Assembly: GCA_937127445.1 (NCBI GenBank)
Contig: CAKZLY010000014.1
Span: 253,001-317,000, forward strand
Direction of reading: 5' to 3'
Origin: Eximiradius sp.
GTDB lineage: Bacteria; Bacteroidota; Ignavibacteria; Kapaibacteriales; UBA2268
Length of the DNA: 64,000 nucleotides
The notes beneath the pieces are model-generated. The model had not been told where the DNA came from and ran no database searches. It saw nothing but the letters and a program-made list of their open reading frames with translations. The position numbers were made by a program, and so were the translations under genes. Positions 51,623 to 62,800 of the stretch are shown in pieces. How positions within the stretch are numbered: the stretch's first letter is position 1; each line of letters opens with the position of its first letter.

Positions 51623-53434
51623 ATGAGAAAGATATTGTTTTTATTCTTAACACTAATTGTTTATAGTTGCTCGCAAAATGTAACCAACGATAATTTTAAT
51701 TATGGGAATATGCTTTTCATTAAAAATGGTAAAAAATTGCTACAAGGCAATGAATATGAATTTTTCTGGAATACAAGCGGACTTAATTCGAAATTATATT
51801 ATACAACAATAGTATTTGTTTTTGAGAAAGACGGTTATTCGAGAAAAGAAATAATAAAACTTGAAAAATTAGACAGTATTTTCTATCGAGGTGTGATTAG
51901 AATACCTGAATCGTCATCGTCAGTGTACTTTTGTCTTTCTACGCCATTAGCTGATTTGTCGTGTCCTTATGCTATTACTTTACCAATTTATAAAGATGAA
52001 AATACGCCTGAATTTGGAGCAAATTCAACATTACTATATAATTCCGATACTCAAAATTATTTAAAATATTTCTACAATGAAAGAAACCTTTATCCCGATA
52101 ATTATTCCATTTTTTTAGTTCGATGGCTGTATGAAATGGAAAATAAGATATTTGTAACAGATTCAGTTAGAAAACATCTTGAAGAATTAAAAAAAGAAAA
52201 AGAATCTTCCGATATTCAATTGCTAAAATTGGTTGGAAATTCAATGCTTATGGACTACTCAGAACACAGTAAAATACTTGAATACCTGGCACAAAATCTG
52301 AAATGTTCTAATATACTAAATAATCAATATGTTTCTGGTGTTATCAAGCATTTGTTAATTAATAATTATAAAAAAGACACGATTAATATGAAAAAGATAA
52401 TAGAGAATATTGTAAAATACTCCCCAAATTCTATGTTTTGCGAAGGAATGATTGATGGAGATCCAAAAGATTTCAAAATTTTATCACCTTCAAAAATTAT
52501 ATGGCTAATTAACAAAAATTTAGAAAAACAGCAAACATATGATTTGTTGATGTCAAAGCTCCAAGTTCTTTCATTTAAATTTTTACCTGATTCGTTAGAA
52601 GCGGCTGAACTTTTAGCTGATAAACTTTATAGAGACTATATTAACTATTTTGTTGATGATGATAATTATTATAAAATTAAAGATTATTATCATATTCTTT
52701 ACTCTTCAATAGGATTGCTACCAGATGTTTTCAAAAAAATTGCTTTAGTCACAAAAGATTATGATAAATATCTTGGGTATATGAAAGATATTTCAGAGAA
52801 AATTAATACTAATCTATCATCAAAAGCTATATACTACCTTGATATTGGAAATGTTTATGATAGTTTGTCCATATTAGATTCTGCTTCAAAATATTATTAT
52901 TATTCGCATTCGTTACTACCAGTTCGTTCGCTTGGTTATGAGAAATTAAATAAACTAACGAAAAAAATGAAATATAGTGATGTTGATAAATTAATTGCAG
53001 ATATTAGCAAAAAATATGGTTTTCCTTTCACCAAAATTGGAGATAATTTTCCATTGATTGAATACGCTGATGGAACAAAAGAAAATCTCGTTAATACCAA
53101 ATTCCCCAAAATAGTGTTTTTCTATAATACTACTTGTGGCCCTTGCGAAAGAGCTTTCAAAGATTTAACAAAAGTGAAATCATTGCTTGAGAATAAAAAA
53201 ATTAAATTATTTTTCATTTCACCAGAAAATACTGATAAATTAAAAAAATGGTGGATATATGATTCTTTTGGTGTTAAAGTAATTAAAAATGCTTCTCAAA
53301 TAAAATCAGCCTTTGCCTCTGATGATTCTGTCCCTCAAATTTTACTTCTCAATTCTGACGATTATATCGTAAATTGGATAAATGGATATTCTCCTGATGG
53401 AATGAATTGGGAGGAAATTTTAGGGAAATTATAG
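51623..53434 (+). CDS. TlpA-like thioredoxin-fold lipoprotein with long N-terminal region
   Basis: Lipobox FLTLIVYSC; C-terminal FPKIVFFYNTTCGPCERAFKDL ... SVPQILLLNSDDYIVNWINGYSPDG. Confidence 0.8.
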   Translation: MRKILFLFLTLIVYSCSQNVTNDNFNYGNMLFIKNGKKLLQGNEYEFFWNTSGLNSKLYYTTIVFVFEKDGYSRKEIIKLEKLDSIFYRGVIRIPESSSSVYFCLSTPLADLSCPYAITLPIYKDENTPEFGANSTLLYNSDTQNYLKYFYNERNLYPDNYSIFLVRWLYEMENKIFVTDSVRKHLEELKKEKESSDIQLLKLVGNSMLMDYSEHSKILEYLAQNLKCSNILNNQYVSGVIKHLLINNYKKDTINMKKIIENIVKYSPNSMFCEGMIDGDPKDFKILSPSKIIWLINKNLEKQQTYDLLMSKLQVLSFKFLPDSLEAAELLADKLYRDYINYFVDDDNYYKIKDYYHILYSSIGLLPDVFKKIALVTKDYDKYLGYMKDISEKINTNLSSKAIYYLDIGNVYDSLSILDSASKYYYYSHSLLPVRSLGYEKLNKLTKKMKYSDVDKLIADISKKYGFPFTKIGDNFPLIEYADGTKENLVNTKFPKIVFFYNTTCGPCERAFKDLTKVKSLLENKKIKLFFISPENTDKLKKWWIYDSFGVKVIKNASQIKSAFASDDSVPQILLLNSDDYIVNWINGYSPDGMNWEEILGKL

Positions 53435-53442
53435 AAAAAAGC

Positions 53443-53473
53443 AGGAGGAAGCTGCACTTTTTTGCAGCCTCCT
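53443..53473. terminator. Bidirectional intrinsic terminator between convergent genes
   Basis: AGGAGG/CCTCCT and CTGCA/TGCAG paired arms with T tract. Confidence 0.8.
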
Positions 53474-53484
53474 TTTTTAGAACT

Positions 53485-55110
53485 TTATTTCTTATCTCTT
53501 TCTTCTAATATTTTGAGTATCTCTTCGCACTTTGTTTTTGCTCGGCCGACCATTGATTCTGCTTCCGAAAGAATTCTTTGTTTGAACTCGTTGTCCTTTA
53601 TTCCCGGTAAATTAATCAACACATTCCTATATGCCCCCCAAATCCCAACTTCAAGCGCACGAGCACCAACTTCAACATCAGACTTCGATGCAATATTCCC
53701 TATTTTGGCGCATTCAACCATTGCATCCCACGCACCGTCCCCAAGTCGCATTGTTCCCAGTGGTACTTCAATTGCCTTTTTCAAACCGTCTTGCATCTTT
53801 TGCTCGCGAACGCGCTTTTCCTCTTCAGTATCCTTCGGTAGTCTCATCGCTTCCATATAATCATTGAACGCATTTGTATCGGCATCAATCATAGGGATTA
53901 GCGCCTGCACTGCATTGTGCAACGGCGGTATTATCTGACGCAAATCATTTTCCAGATGCTCAAACTTGCGAACTCCATAAGTAAGTTTCGCAACCATAGC
54001 ACCAAGACCCGAACCAATTGCTGCGATCGCTGCCGATGCACTTCCACCGCCCGGTGCGGACGAACGTGCTGCTACTTCCTCTATAAAACCGCGAACCGTC
54101 ATTCCCGCAAGCGGTTCAACCGGCTCTTCTTTTATAATATATTCGATTATTCTCTTCTTTGGGTCGAACTGCGAAACTGAATTTAGCCCAAGTCTATCAA
54201 CCACTAGCTTTATTTTCTGATCCTCATCAAGAATAAATAAATTCTCTTTTTCAATATAATAATCTGCTGCCATAAGCATCGCTTCGAGTGGAATTAAACC
54301 AACTATTTCGGAACCAGCAACGCCTACATTTATTTCTTTCGCAATGCGTTTTGCTTCCTCGAACGCGATATGTGGAGGAGTTACCTTGAAATTTGTCAAA
54401 TTAATTGAAATTTGTGCCATATTGTATTCATTTACCCACCAGCCAATTGCTTTCACTTCTTTTAGCAAACCTGGCTGACCATCGCCACGACCTGCCTCAC
54501 GTAAATCCAGCGCAATACGATGAGCCTGATTGTTTGTTCCAAGTATATTAATATTATATGCAATTAAGAAAAATCTCGCTCCCGCAACAGTTGCACCCCA
54601 TTCTGGGATGAACTCAGCAGGACCAAAATCCGGCTCCCATTCAGGTTTGTGTATTTTTTCACGCAATCCTTCATATTCACCTTGACGAATATCCGGAAGG
54701 CGTTTGCGATATTCCTTCTCTTGCGCGTACTCATACAAATATACTGGAATCCCAATTTCTTCAGCAGCACGCCGTCCAAATTCTTTTGCAAGCTCGACGC
54801 ATTCTTCCATTGTTACGTTTGCCACCGGAATAAACGGGCAAACGTCCAACGCTCCCATTCTTGGGTGCTCCCCTTTGTGATGACGCATATCTATTAGTTT
54901 TCGCGCCACTTTTGCTGCATTAATTGCGCCATCTACGATATGTTCGGGTGAACCAACAAATGTATATACTGTTCTATTAGTTGATTTACCCGGATCAACA
55001 TCAAGCAGAGTGCAACCGGGCGTTTGTCTGATGGCTTCTGCTATTGCATTGATTACATCTTCATTCCTGCCTTCTGAAAAATTGGGCACACATTCAACAA
55101 TTTTTTTCAT
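53485..55110 (-). CDS. ftcD: Bifunctional glutamate formimidoyltransferase/formimidoyltetrahydrofolate cyclodeaminase
   Basis: MKKIVECVPNFSEGRNEDVINAIAEAI, LDVDPGKSTNRTVYTFVG, C-terminal cyclodeaminase ARSSAPGGGSASAAIAAIGSGLGAMVAKLTYG. Confidence 0.95.
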   Translation of the reverse strand: MKKIVECVPNFSEGRNEDVINAIAEAIRQTPGCTLLDVDPGKSTNRTVYTFVGSPEHIVDGAINAAKVARKLIDMRHHKGEHPRMGALDVCPFIPVANVTMEECVELAKEFGRRAAEEIGIPVYLYEYAQEKEYRKRLPDIRQGEYEGLREKIHKPEWEPDFGPAEFIPEWGATVAGARFFLIAYNINILGTNNQAHRIALDLREAGRGDGQPGLLKEVKAIGWWVNEYNMAQISINLTNFKVTPPHIAFEEAKRIAKEINVGVAGSEIVGLIPLEAMLMAADYYIEKENLFILDEDQKIKLVVDRLGLNSVSQFDPKKRIIEYIIKEEPVEPLAGMTVRGFIEEVAARSSAPGGGSASAAIAAIGSGLGAMVAKLTYGVRKFEHLENDLRQIIPPLHNAVQALIPMIDADTNAFNDYMEAMRLPKDTEEEKRVREQKMQDGLKKAIEVPLGTMRLGDGAWDAMVECAKIGNIASKSDVEVGARALEVGIWGAYRNVLINLPGIKDNEFKQRILSEAESMVGRAKTKCEEILKILEERDKK

Positions 55111-55126
55111 AACTAACCTTTATTAA

Positions 55127-56749
55127 TTAAAAATCACCAAATTTTAAAATCAAACGTGCGTATGGACACACATCTCCATTTATGTTTGAATGTCTGAAAT
55201 ATCCCAATACATAGAAATTACGGAAAATTTCATATCCCATTGAAATTGAAACAGAAAAATTCCGTTCTACTTTTCCCGTCAAAAAGTCTATTTCCATCGG
55301 GTCAAACCACCTGCGTGTTTGGAACGGATCGCCTCCTGCATTGTAAACTAAACTGTCCCCATCGAAAATATTCGTTCCGTGTCGCTGATAACTTATCCCA
55401 AGCTCCACGGGATAACGTTCGCCCCACCAATATTTTAACGTTAGTAAAAATCTATCTGAATTTGGCAAAAGTATCGAACCAATTAATTTCCCGTCGTGCG
55501 AAACTGTGTTTTGTCTGTTGAAATGCGAAAAAGTATATGGCTCGACTCGTGCATATTCAAATCCAATATCCAGATTTTTTGCCGAAGCATATTCCACAGA
55601 AAAATTATAAGCCATCTTGTTGCTCCAATATCCCGTTCCAATCTTTTCGAAAATTATATCGTCGAGCAAATAACTGCCTTTAATTTGCAATCTTCCAACA
55701 GGGCGAACTGTAAAAAACAAGCCCATTAGCGAATTGTCTCTATCGTGCAAAGCGTGTTCGATTGATTTCAGAAATCCTATCGGGTTTAAATATGCTAAAT
55801 CTGTATTCCTATTCGAATATATTACTTGCTCGACAAAGGCTATTTCTCCCCAATTCGGACGAACAGCAATTTTATGGTAAGCCATATACTTAGGTGGAAT
55901 TTCTGCAAATGCCCCAATTGAACTTTGCGATGGCTCTCCAATAAGCGAACCGTGAATAAATGAATATTCAAAATTGCTAAATTTTGCTGCAAGTGTAAGT
56001 GCGTCGAACGCCGGTGCAACATCTGCAATGAAAATCCTCTGTTGCAGTCCTGCACCTTCAAGTTTTGTTTCGCGAGCAAGAGAAGCAAAGAACCAACGGT
56101 TTCTATAATTGACGTGCGATTCAGAAAAATCAATATCGTCGTTCAATTTTGTGAATTTTATGCTTTTTGCATAATATTTATCTTTTGCTGCAAGTTCTCG
56201 TGAACCAGAAAACAATCTCCCGTTCGTTGCTTGTAAATAAAAGCCTAATCGATTATCTATGCTTCCACTAAAGCGAACACCCAAAGTTCCAATAATGCTT
56301 TTTTCACCATTTCGCAGTGAAAACATATTGTCCAACATTCCCAATGGCAAAACCGAAATTTTTGTCGAATCATATGAGTAATAATAGAAGTATTTTTCTT
56401 TGTTAGAAAACAAATCCTTCGAAAGCACAAAAGTGCTATCGCTCGGGCTTCGGAAAAGCACAGTATTTTCTCTTTTCTCGATTTCAAACTCTAATAAATA
56501 CTTTTCAAGTAATTTCAAATCAGAATTTGTGAGGTATTCTCGTTTGTTGTTTATTGAGCGTAAACACTCCTGAATCTCCATTTTTTGCAATGGTAACGAC
56601 GAAAGCGAACGATGTTCAAGCAAGCCAATTGCTTCGGCTCTTTGCAGAAAAATATACACGGGGTGGGCAACCTGAACATTTTCTACCTGTGCATAAGCAA
56701 TACTTGCAATCAAAAACAGGATTGCCGTTATGAATATCCTATTTATCAT
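55127..56749 (-). CDS. Capsule assembly Wzi-family outer-membrane protein
   Basis: Signal peptide; Wzi-like pattern and beta-barrel; operonic with an SLBB polysaccharide export protein. Confidence 0.7.
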   Translation of the reverse strand: MINRIFITAILFLIASIAYAQVENVQVAHPVYIFLQRAEAIGLLEHRSLSSLPLQKMEIQECLRSINNKREYLTNSDLKLLEKYLLEFEIEKRENTVLFRSPSDSTFVLSKDLFSNKEKYFYYYSYDSTKISVLPLGMLDNMFSLRNGEKSIIGTLGVRFSGSIDNRLGFYLQATNGRLFSGSRELAAKDKYYAKSIKFTKLNDDIDFSESHVNYRNRWFFASLARETKLEGAGLQQRIFIADVAPAFDALTLAAKFSNFEYSFIHGSLIGEPSQSSIGAFAEIPPKYMAYHKIAVRPNWGEIAFVEQVIYSNRNTDLAYLNPIGFLKSIEHALHDRDNSLMGLFFTVRPVGRLQIKGSYLLDDIIFEKIGTGYWSNKMAYNFSVEYASAKNLDIGFEYARVEPYTFSHFNRQNTVSHDGKLIGSILLPNSDRFLLTLKYWWGERYPVELGISYQRHGTNIFDGDSLVYNAGGDPFQTRRWFDPMEIDFLTGKVERNFSVSISMGYEIFRNFYVLGYFRHSNINGDVCPYARLILKFGDF

Positions 56750-58497
56750 TATTTATTTTTCGAAACCCAATAAATATTAAATAATGTTCCAATTACAGCA
56801 ACCGTTACGCTCACAAGCGATGCAATTGTCCCATATTTCTGCCATTCAATAGCAAGCGGAACATCTGGCGGACGTGGCACATAAATTTCGTCTCCTGCAA
56901 AGACAAATGTGTTTTCATCTCCTTCTGTCCATACACGGGATTTGCCGCGAATAATACGAGCTCGCTTTTTTGCAGCTCCTTGTGCATAGCCTCCTGCTTT
57001 TTCTATATACCACTGCATTGTTTTGCCTTCGTGAAACTCTACATATCCAGGATGATTAACCTGTCCATAAACATAAACATAACCTGGATTATCCGGCACA
57101 GTGATTACGTCCCCATCGTAAAGCAAAACGTTATCTATTTCTGAATTTTCCTTAAATGCTTTGACAAAGTCGCAAGAAACTATTTGCTTTTTCAGCATCA
57201 TATCAATATAGAAGCGTGTTGTGTCTTCCATCGTTAAATCGCTGTATTGAAACGATGAAAAATAATCGCCTCGATAATCTACATAAGCATCAATCATTTC
57301 TTGCCGACGAGTAATATACGCAAGCGGCAAATAAGCTTTGTTTGTAAATCCACCTGCTTGGGCTATCACATCTTTTAGGCGTGTCTCTCCATAATTAATT
57401 GAATAAATACCCGGATTTTGAACTTCGCCTCGAATTGAAACAGTAGCTGTGTTCTCGTATTTTTTCTGTTGCATTATCCCGACAACAATACTTGCTCCAG
57501 GTTCAAGTTCAATGTCCTCTTCAAGTAAATTTAAATTTCTATCAACCTTGATTTTTTTCGGATTGTGCCCCTGTTGATAAAGAGTTATGTTATTTATATC
57601 AGCATTTTCCTTAAAGCCATAGCAAAATTTCAATACATAAGATAATCTGTCGCCACTTTTGAAAGGTAGCACAACTGGTCTATGAACTGCACCACTCAAA
57701 GACACTTTCGGATATTGATAAGGCTCGAACGGGACAAAAATTTCATCACCTTCAGCTATGAATGGGTCGTAGGAAAGGTCACCTGTTGCTATAGCTCGTT
57801 CAATATCAACATTTTGAGAAGTATAATACTTACGTAACAATGTAATGTTTCTCATAGAATAAAGATTTTCCGATGCAATCCCTGCTTCTGAATAGTTTTT
57901 TGTGCGTTCCCGCGACCTTGATTGTAACTTTTGAATTGATAATTTTTCTTCGTCAGCAAGTGATTTTTCCGTGGAAATTTGATTTGCAAATTTTATCGCA
58001 GTTGATACTCTATATGAAGATGGCAGAGCATATGTCCCCGGAAATAATACATTACCACTTATTGTAACAATCACTGTTCTTGCTTTTCTCAACGAAAGAT
58101 TGACTTCTACTCTTTCATTCCTTTGTTTAAAAATGCTCGATAAAGTATCTTTCAACTGTGCAAGTGTCATATTTCGAACAGATATTTCACCACCGCGCGG
58201 CAACACAATAGTTAAATCCGGCGACACCATAAGTGGCACTTCGTACGGAATAATCGGATTTGCCTGCAAAGAAATTATATCACCAGGTCCTAAATAGTAA
58301 TATTTTGGCTCTACAATATTGCCAACAGGCATCTTATCTTGTTCAATTGCAGATGTTAATGCCTTGTCTGTCGAAGTTTGCAACTTAAAAATATCTTCTT
58401 TGTCCAGCGAAGATGATGTTGGCAATCCTTTTAGTTGTGAGTATAAATTTATGCCTGCAACAAACAAGATAAACACTGCTATCGCTATTCTTTTCAT
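56749..58497 (-). CDS. SLBB-domain polysaccharide export protein (Wza-like) with C-terminal TM
   Basis: YYLGPGDIISLQANPIIPYEVPLMVSPDLTIVLPRGGEISVRNMTLAQLKDTL; several SLBB-like blocks; C-terminal TM IASLVSVTVAVIGTLFNIYWVSKNK. Confidence 0.9.
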   Translation of the reverse strand: MKRIAIAVFILFVAGINLYSQLKGLPTSSSLDKEDIFKLQTSTDKALTSAIEQDKMPVGNIVEPKYYYLGPGDIISLQANPIIPYEVPLMVSPDLTIVLPRGGEISVRNMTLAQLKDTLSSIFKQRNERVEVNLSLRKARTVIVTISGNVLFPGTYALPSSYRVSTAIKFANQISTEKSLADEEKLSIQKLQSRSRERTKNYSEAGIASENLYSMRNITLLRKYYTSQNVDIERAIATGDLSYDPFIAEGDEIFVPFEPYQYPKVSLSGAVHRPVVLPFKSGDRLSYVLKFCYGFKENADINNITLYQQGHNPKKIKVDRNLNLLEEDIELEPGASIVVGIMQQKKYENTATVSIRGEVQNPGIYSINYGETRLKDVIAQAGGFTNKAYLPLAYITRRQEMIDAYVDYRGDYFSSFQYSDLTMEDTTRFYIDMMLKKQIVSCDFVKAFKENSEIDNVLLYDGDVITVPDNPGYVYVYGQVNHPGYVEFHEGKTMQWYIEKAGGYAQGAAKKRARIIRGKSRVWTEGDENTFVFAGDEIYVPRPPDVPLAIEWQKYGTIASLVSVTVAVIGTLFNIYWVSKNK

Positions 58498-58500
58498 TAT

Positions 58501-59601
58501 TTATCTCAAATAATTGTAAATAATCTCTACTATTCTTGATGCAGCTTTCCCGTCCCAAAGCTTCGGAATTTCGTAACTTTTATTTCTTTGGTCAAGTGCT
58601 TCGTAAATTGCTTTCAATATATCTTCCTTTTCGGGTGGAACAAGCACATTTGTTCCAATTTCTACTGTTATTGGTCGTTCTGTTGTTGTTCTTGTTGTGA
58701 TACAATGAATACCTAAAAAGGTTGTTTCTTCTTGAATTCCACCCGAGTCAGTAATAACAAGCGAAGTGTTTTCCATAAGCTTTAGAAAATCTAAATATCC
58801 AAGAGGTTCTATCAAGTGTAGTCTTTCATTATTATTTACAACGTTCGATAATCCAAATTCCTCTATTTTTTTTCTTGTTCTTGGATGAACCGGGAAAATA
58901 ATTTTCTTTTTGCTTGTGATATAGTCAAAAATCTCGAAGAACATTTTCAACATTTCTGGTGCATCTACATTTGTCGGTCTGTGTAAAGTAACAAGAACGT
59001 AATCTTTTTTGTCAAGATTTAATTTTTCTAAAATGGTTGATTTATGTAATCGCTCTTTTGCGAAAATCAATGAATCAATCATTGTATTTCCCACGAAGTA
59101 AATTTTATCGCTTGGCACACCTTCATTCAGCAAATTTTCGTAGCCTGATTTTTCTGTTACAAAAAGCAAATCAGAAATTGCATCAGTTACAATTCGATTG
59201 ATTTCCTCCGGCATTGTGCGGTCGCCCGATCGCAATCCTGATTCAATATGCCCAAGTGATAAATTCAACTTTTTCGCTGTAATTGCTGCCGCCATCGTGG
59301 AATTAACATCACCTGCCACCAAAACTAAATCAGGTTGCACCTGATTACAAACTTTTTCGAACTCAATCATTACTTTTGCTGCTTGCTCAGCGTGTGTGCC
59401 CGAACCAACTCCAAGAAAATAATCAGGTTTCGGCATTTCCAAATCCTGAAAAAATGCTTCGGACATCTCAAAATCGTAATGCTGTCCCGTATGCACAATA
59501 AAATGTTCGATTTTATCAGAGTACTTCACAATTTCACGAGCGATTGGCGCTATTTTCATAAAATTTGGTCGCGCCCCGACTACCGATAATATTTTTTTCA
59601 T
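58501..59601 (-). CDS. wecB: UDP-N-acetylglucosamine 2-epimerase (non-hydrolysing)
   Basis: VVGARPNFMKIAPI, IVHTGQHYDFEMSEAFFQDL, VAGDVNSTMAAAITAKKLNLSLGHIESGLRSGDRTMPEEINRIVTD, VITDSGGIQEETTFLGI. Confidence 0.95.
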   Translation of the reverse strand: MKKILSVVGARPNFMKIAPIAREIVKYSDKIEHFIVHTGQHYDFEMSEAFFQDLEMPKPDYFLGVGSGTHAEQAAKVMIEFEKVCNQVQPDLVLVAGDVNSTMAAAITAKKLNLSLGHIESGLRSGDRTMPEEINRIVTDAISDLLFVTEKSGYENLLNEGVPSDKIYFVGNTMIDSLIFAKERLHKSTILEKLNLDKKDYVLVTLHRPTNVDAPEMLKMFFEIFDYITSKKKIIFPVHPRTRKKIEEFGLSNVVNNNERLHLIEPLGYLDFLKLMENTSLVITDSGGIQEETTFLGIHCITTRTTTERPITVEIGTNVLVPPEKEDILKAIYEALDQRNKSYEIPKLWDGKAASRIVEIIYNYLR

Positions 59602-59813
59602 AATACTTTCAAATATATTTAAACTACAAATTTACAAAATTGTTAAATATATCACATACTCCAATTAGAAAATAACTTTTTTGCTTACAAGTGTGTTACA
59701 AAAAAAATAATTATTTGTTTATTATGTTAAAAATCTATCTATTTATATTAATGTTAATTTTGAAATTAAATAAAAATAAGTTAAATTAAAGATAATTAAT
59801 TTTTGCTTTTGCG

Positions 59814-62800
59814 ATGAAATACACATTTTTTCTTAAGATTGCTATTTTGCTACTATTATTTGTATTGGAGCAAAATGCTAAGGCGAATACATATTCTTCC
59901 TATTCTGGAAGAAATTTTTATGTGTCTTTCATGCAAAATGAAATTCATCTCAATAAAGATCCTCTCGTTCTGCGTATTTTTCTTACCTCTCTTTATCCCG
60001 CCAATTACGAAGTAATTATGCCAGGCGAGACTTTTATTGGTTCTTTGAAGGCTAATGAAATTAAAGAAATAGAAGTTCCTGCCACCCTGGAAGCAAGAAA
60101 CTCAGAAATTCCTGAAAAAATAGCTATTCAGATAAAATCTGACATCCCGATTACAGTCTATTGTTTTTCCAGTAAACTTACAACCAGTGATAGCTACTCC
60201 GCTATTCCTGTTTCCCGTTGGGGGAAAAAATATATAGTCGCGAGTTATCCAAACGATCAATATGTTGCTCCCGAACGCGAAAATTTAGATTCACTAACAA
60301 AGTTTGTTCCTCGCTCCAGCCAATTTCTAATCATTGCTGCCTACGATGGAACCGTCATTAATTTTGCTCCAAAAGCAAATACTCGCGGTGGAAAATCAGC
60401 TAATCAAAACTATCAAGTGACACTTAATCAAGGCGATGTTTATTTAGTTCAGTCATATCCTTTCCCAAAGGGTTTTGGCGACCTTACTGGTACAATCATA
60501 ACCGGCAATAAACCTTTTGGATTGTTAGCCGGACACGTAAGAACAGCTATTCCGCAAAACGCGCCTTATCCATTCGATTCAAAAGATCACCTTGTTGAAA
60601 TGCTTCCTCCGACATATGCTTGGGGGAAAAACTATATTTCTGCTCCTTTTGGCGTTAACTCAAAAGGCGATTTGTTCCGTATAGTTGCTCTCGAACCGGA
60701 AACTATCGTTGAAGTGAAAAAGTCCGATGGTAGCATAAGCTATCTACCAATAAATAGTGCTGGTGGTTATTACGAAGTTAAAAATTTAAATATCCCTATA
60801 ATCTGGAATGCAAACAAACCCATTCAGATAGTTCAGTATATGCAACACACCGGTGAATTCGGCGATTCGAAAGAATACGATCCGTCTATGGTGGTACTTC
60901 CACCAGTCGAACAATTTGTCAATGAGATTCTTTTCCTTACTCCACGTAATTATCGTGTTGAAGATCAATTCAAAGAACATCGTGTTGCAATTGTTTTCGA
61001 AAATTCTGCTCTTGCTACTCTGGCACTCGACGGACAAAAAATTACCGATATTTGGGACGTTACTATCGAAAATGTCCCAAATACAAACTATTCCTGGACT
61101 TCGATTAGACTCAAAGAAGGACGCCATAAATTATCCTCTACAACCGGAAAATTTTCAGGTGTTTTATATGCATATGGTTTTCACGATTCTTATGCTATGT
61201 CGCTTGGGAATTCGCTTATTGACCCAACTAATCCAGATACTATTCCGCCCACAATCAATATTTCAGAAAATTGTGGAATTATTAATGGTTCCGCCACCGA
61301 TTTACATAATGCCGCTGATTTAGGGCTTGATTATGCTTATATTGTTCCGGAACTTACTAACAACTATTCCTGGAACATATCTGAAATTTCCGACACAGCA
61401 TTTTTCGCAAGTTTCACCGCCGCACCAATAGATGCTTACAGCGATGGTCGTTTTACTATTGACGTTTTCGATAAAGCAAGCAACCGCTCAAGATATACCT
61501 TTAATTATATCGGCACAAAAATTGACAACGTAGTATCTCTTAGCTTCCCAAATACTGCTCTTAATGGCAAAGATTGTCGTAGTTTTGACATTACTAACAA
61601 CAGTAATAAAATTATCGAATTGCGCTCAATTGATGTCGTCGGTGACGGCAGAATATCATGGAATACGAGCAGACCTCTTCCTTATGCCATTTCCCCAAAA
61701 GAAAAAATCAATGTGCAAGCTTGTTTTACTCCGAATGGCGATTCGACTTCTCTTGCTGCCGATTTGAGACTTAATTTCGATTGCAATTATACTAAAATTG
61801 TAAAAATTGATGGTCGCGTGTTTGCTCCTCAATTCGAACTTGTAGGTTACGATTTTGGAAAAATTCGTTTAGGAAATGAATCTTTAGGCTTTATTAAACT
61901 CATTAATACAGGGAATACAAGTATTCTTATAGAAAATATTAATGGTTTTGCAGCCTTCACGGATTTCCAACTTCAAAACATTCAATATCCGATTTTGCTT
62001 ATTCCTGGTGAAGAACGTCAGTATTGGGTCGTCTTTTCTCCATCTGATAGATTTTACTATGATTTTGATATTACTGCAACTAATAGCTTTGGTCTTAGTG
62101 CTACTGCACAAATCAAAGGCGAAGGAATTGCTCCCGATATTAATAATATTATAGTTGACTTTGGCAGAAAAAGAGTTGGTACTAAAAATACTATCTCTTC
62201 TATTCTAAAAAATTCCGGTAACGATGCAACTTCCCTTTCACTACAAAACCTTGACGGTAATTTAGATGATGGCAATTTTGCTACATTGCAGACTCTTGAT
62301 GGTATTCTACTTGGAATAAACGAAGAAAAGCACCTTGATTTTTCTTTCGAACCAACAGAAACTATTGATTACTTAACTACTGCACAATTCCAATGCGATT
62401 GGGAACTCCACTCCCCGATAAATGTTGAAATCAAAGGCGTTGGCACTTTGCCCGAAATCACCGCTTTCAATAATCGCTTTGATACTACTTTTGTTGCTCA
62501 CGACTTAGATAGCGCTTTCCTGGTTTTCGAAACCTCGGGCAATGAAGAACTTACTGTGTTTGATGTGAATATCCTTGGCGGCGATACTAATTCCTTTGAA
62601 ATTGAATATTTACCATATAATAACCTGACATTTTTACCAAACGAGAAGGTTTATTTCCAGACTAAATTCAAACCAAGACGAGCCGGCGAGCATATTCTCT
62701 TCCTTGAAATAATTAGTGACGCTATGCCGAACTACGGTATTAAACGCGATACAATTACAATCTCTGGCTTTGCACTTCCCAACGATACTCTAAATTATTT

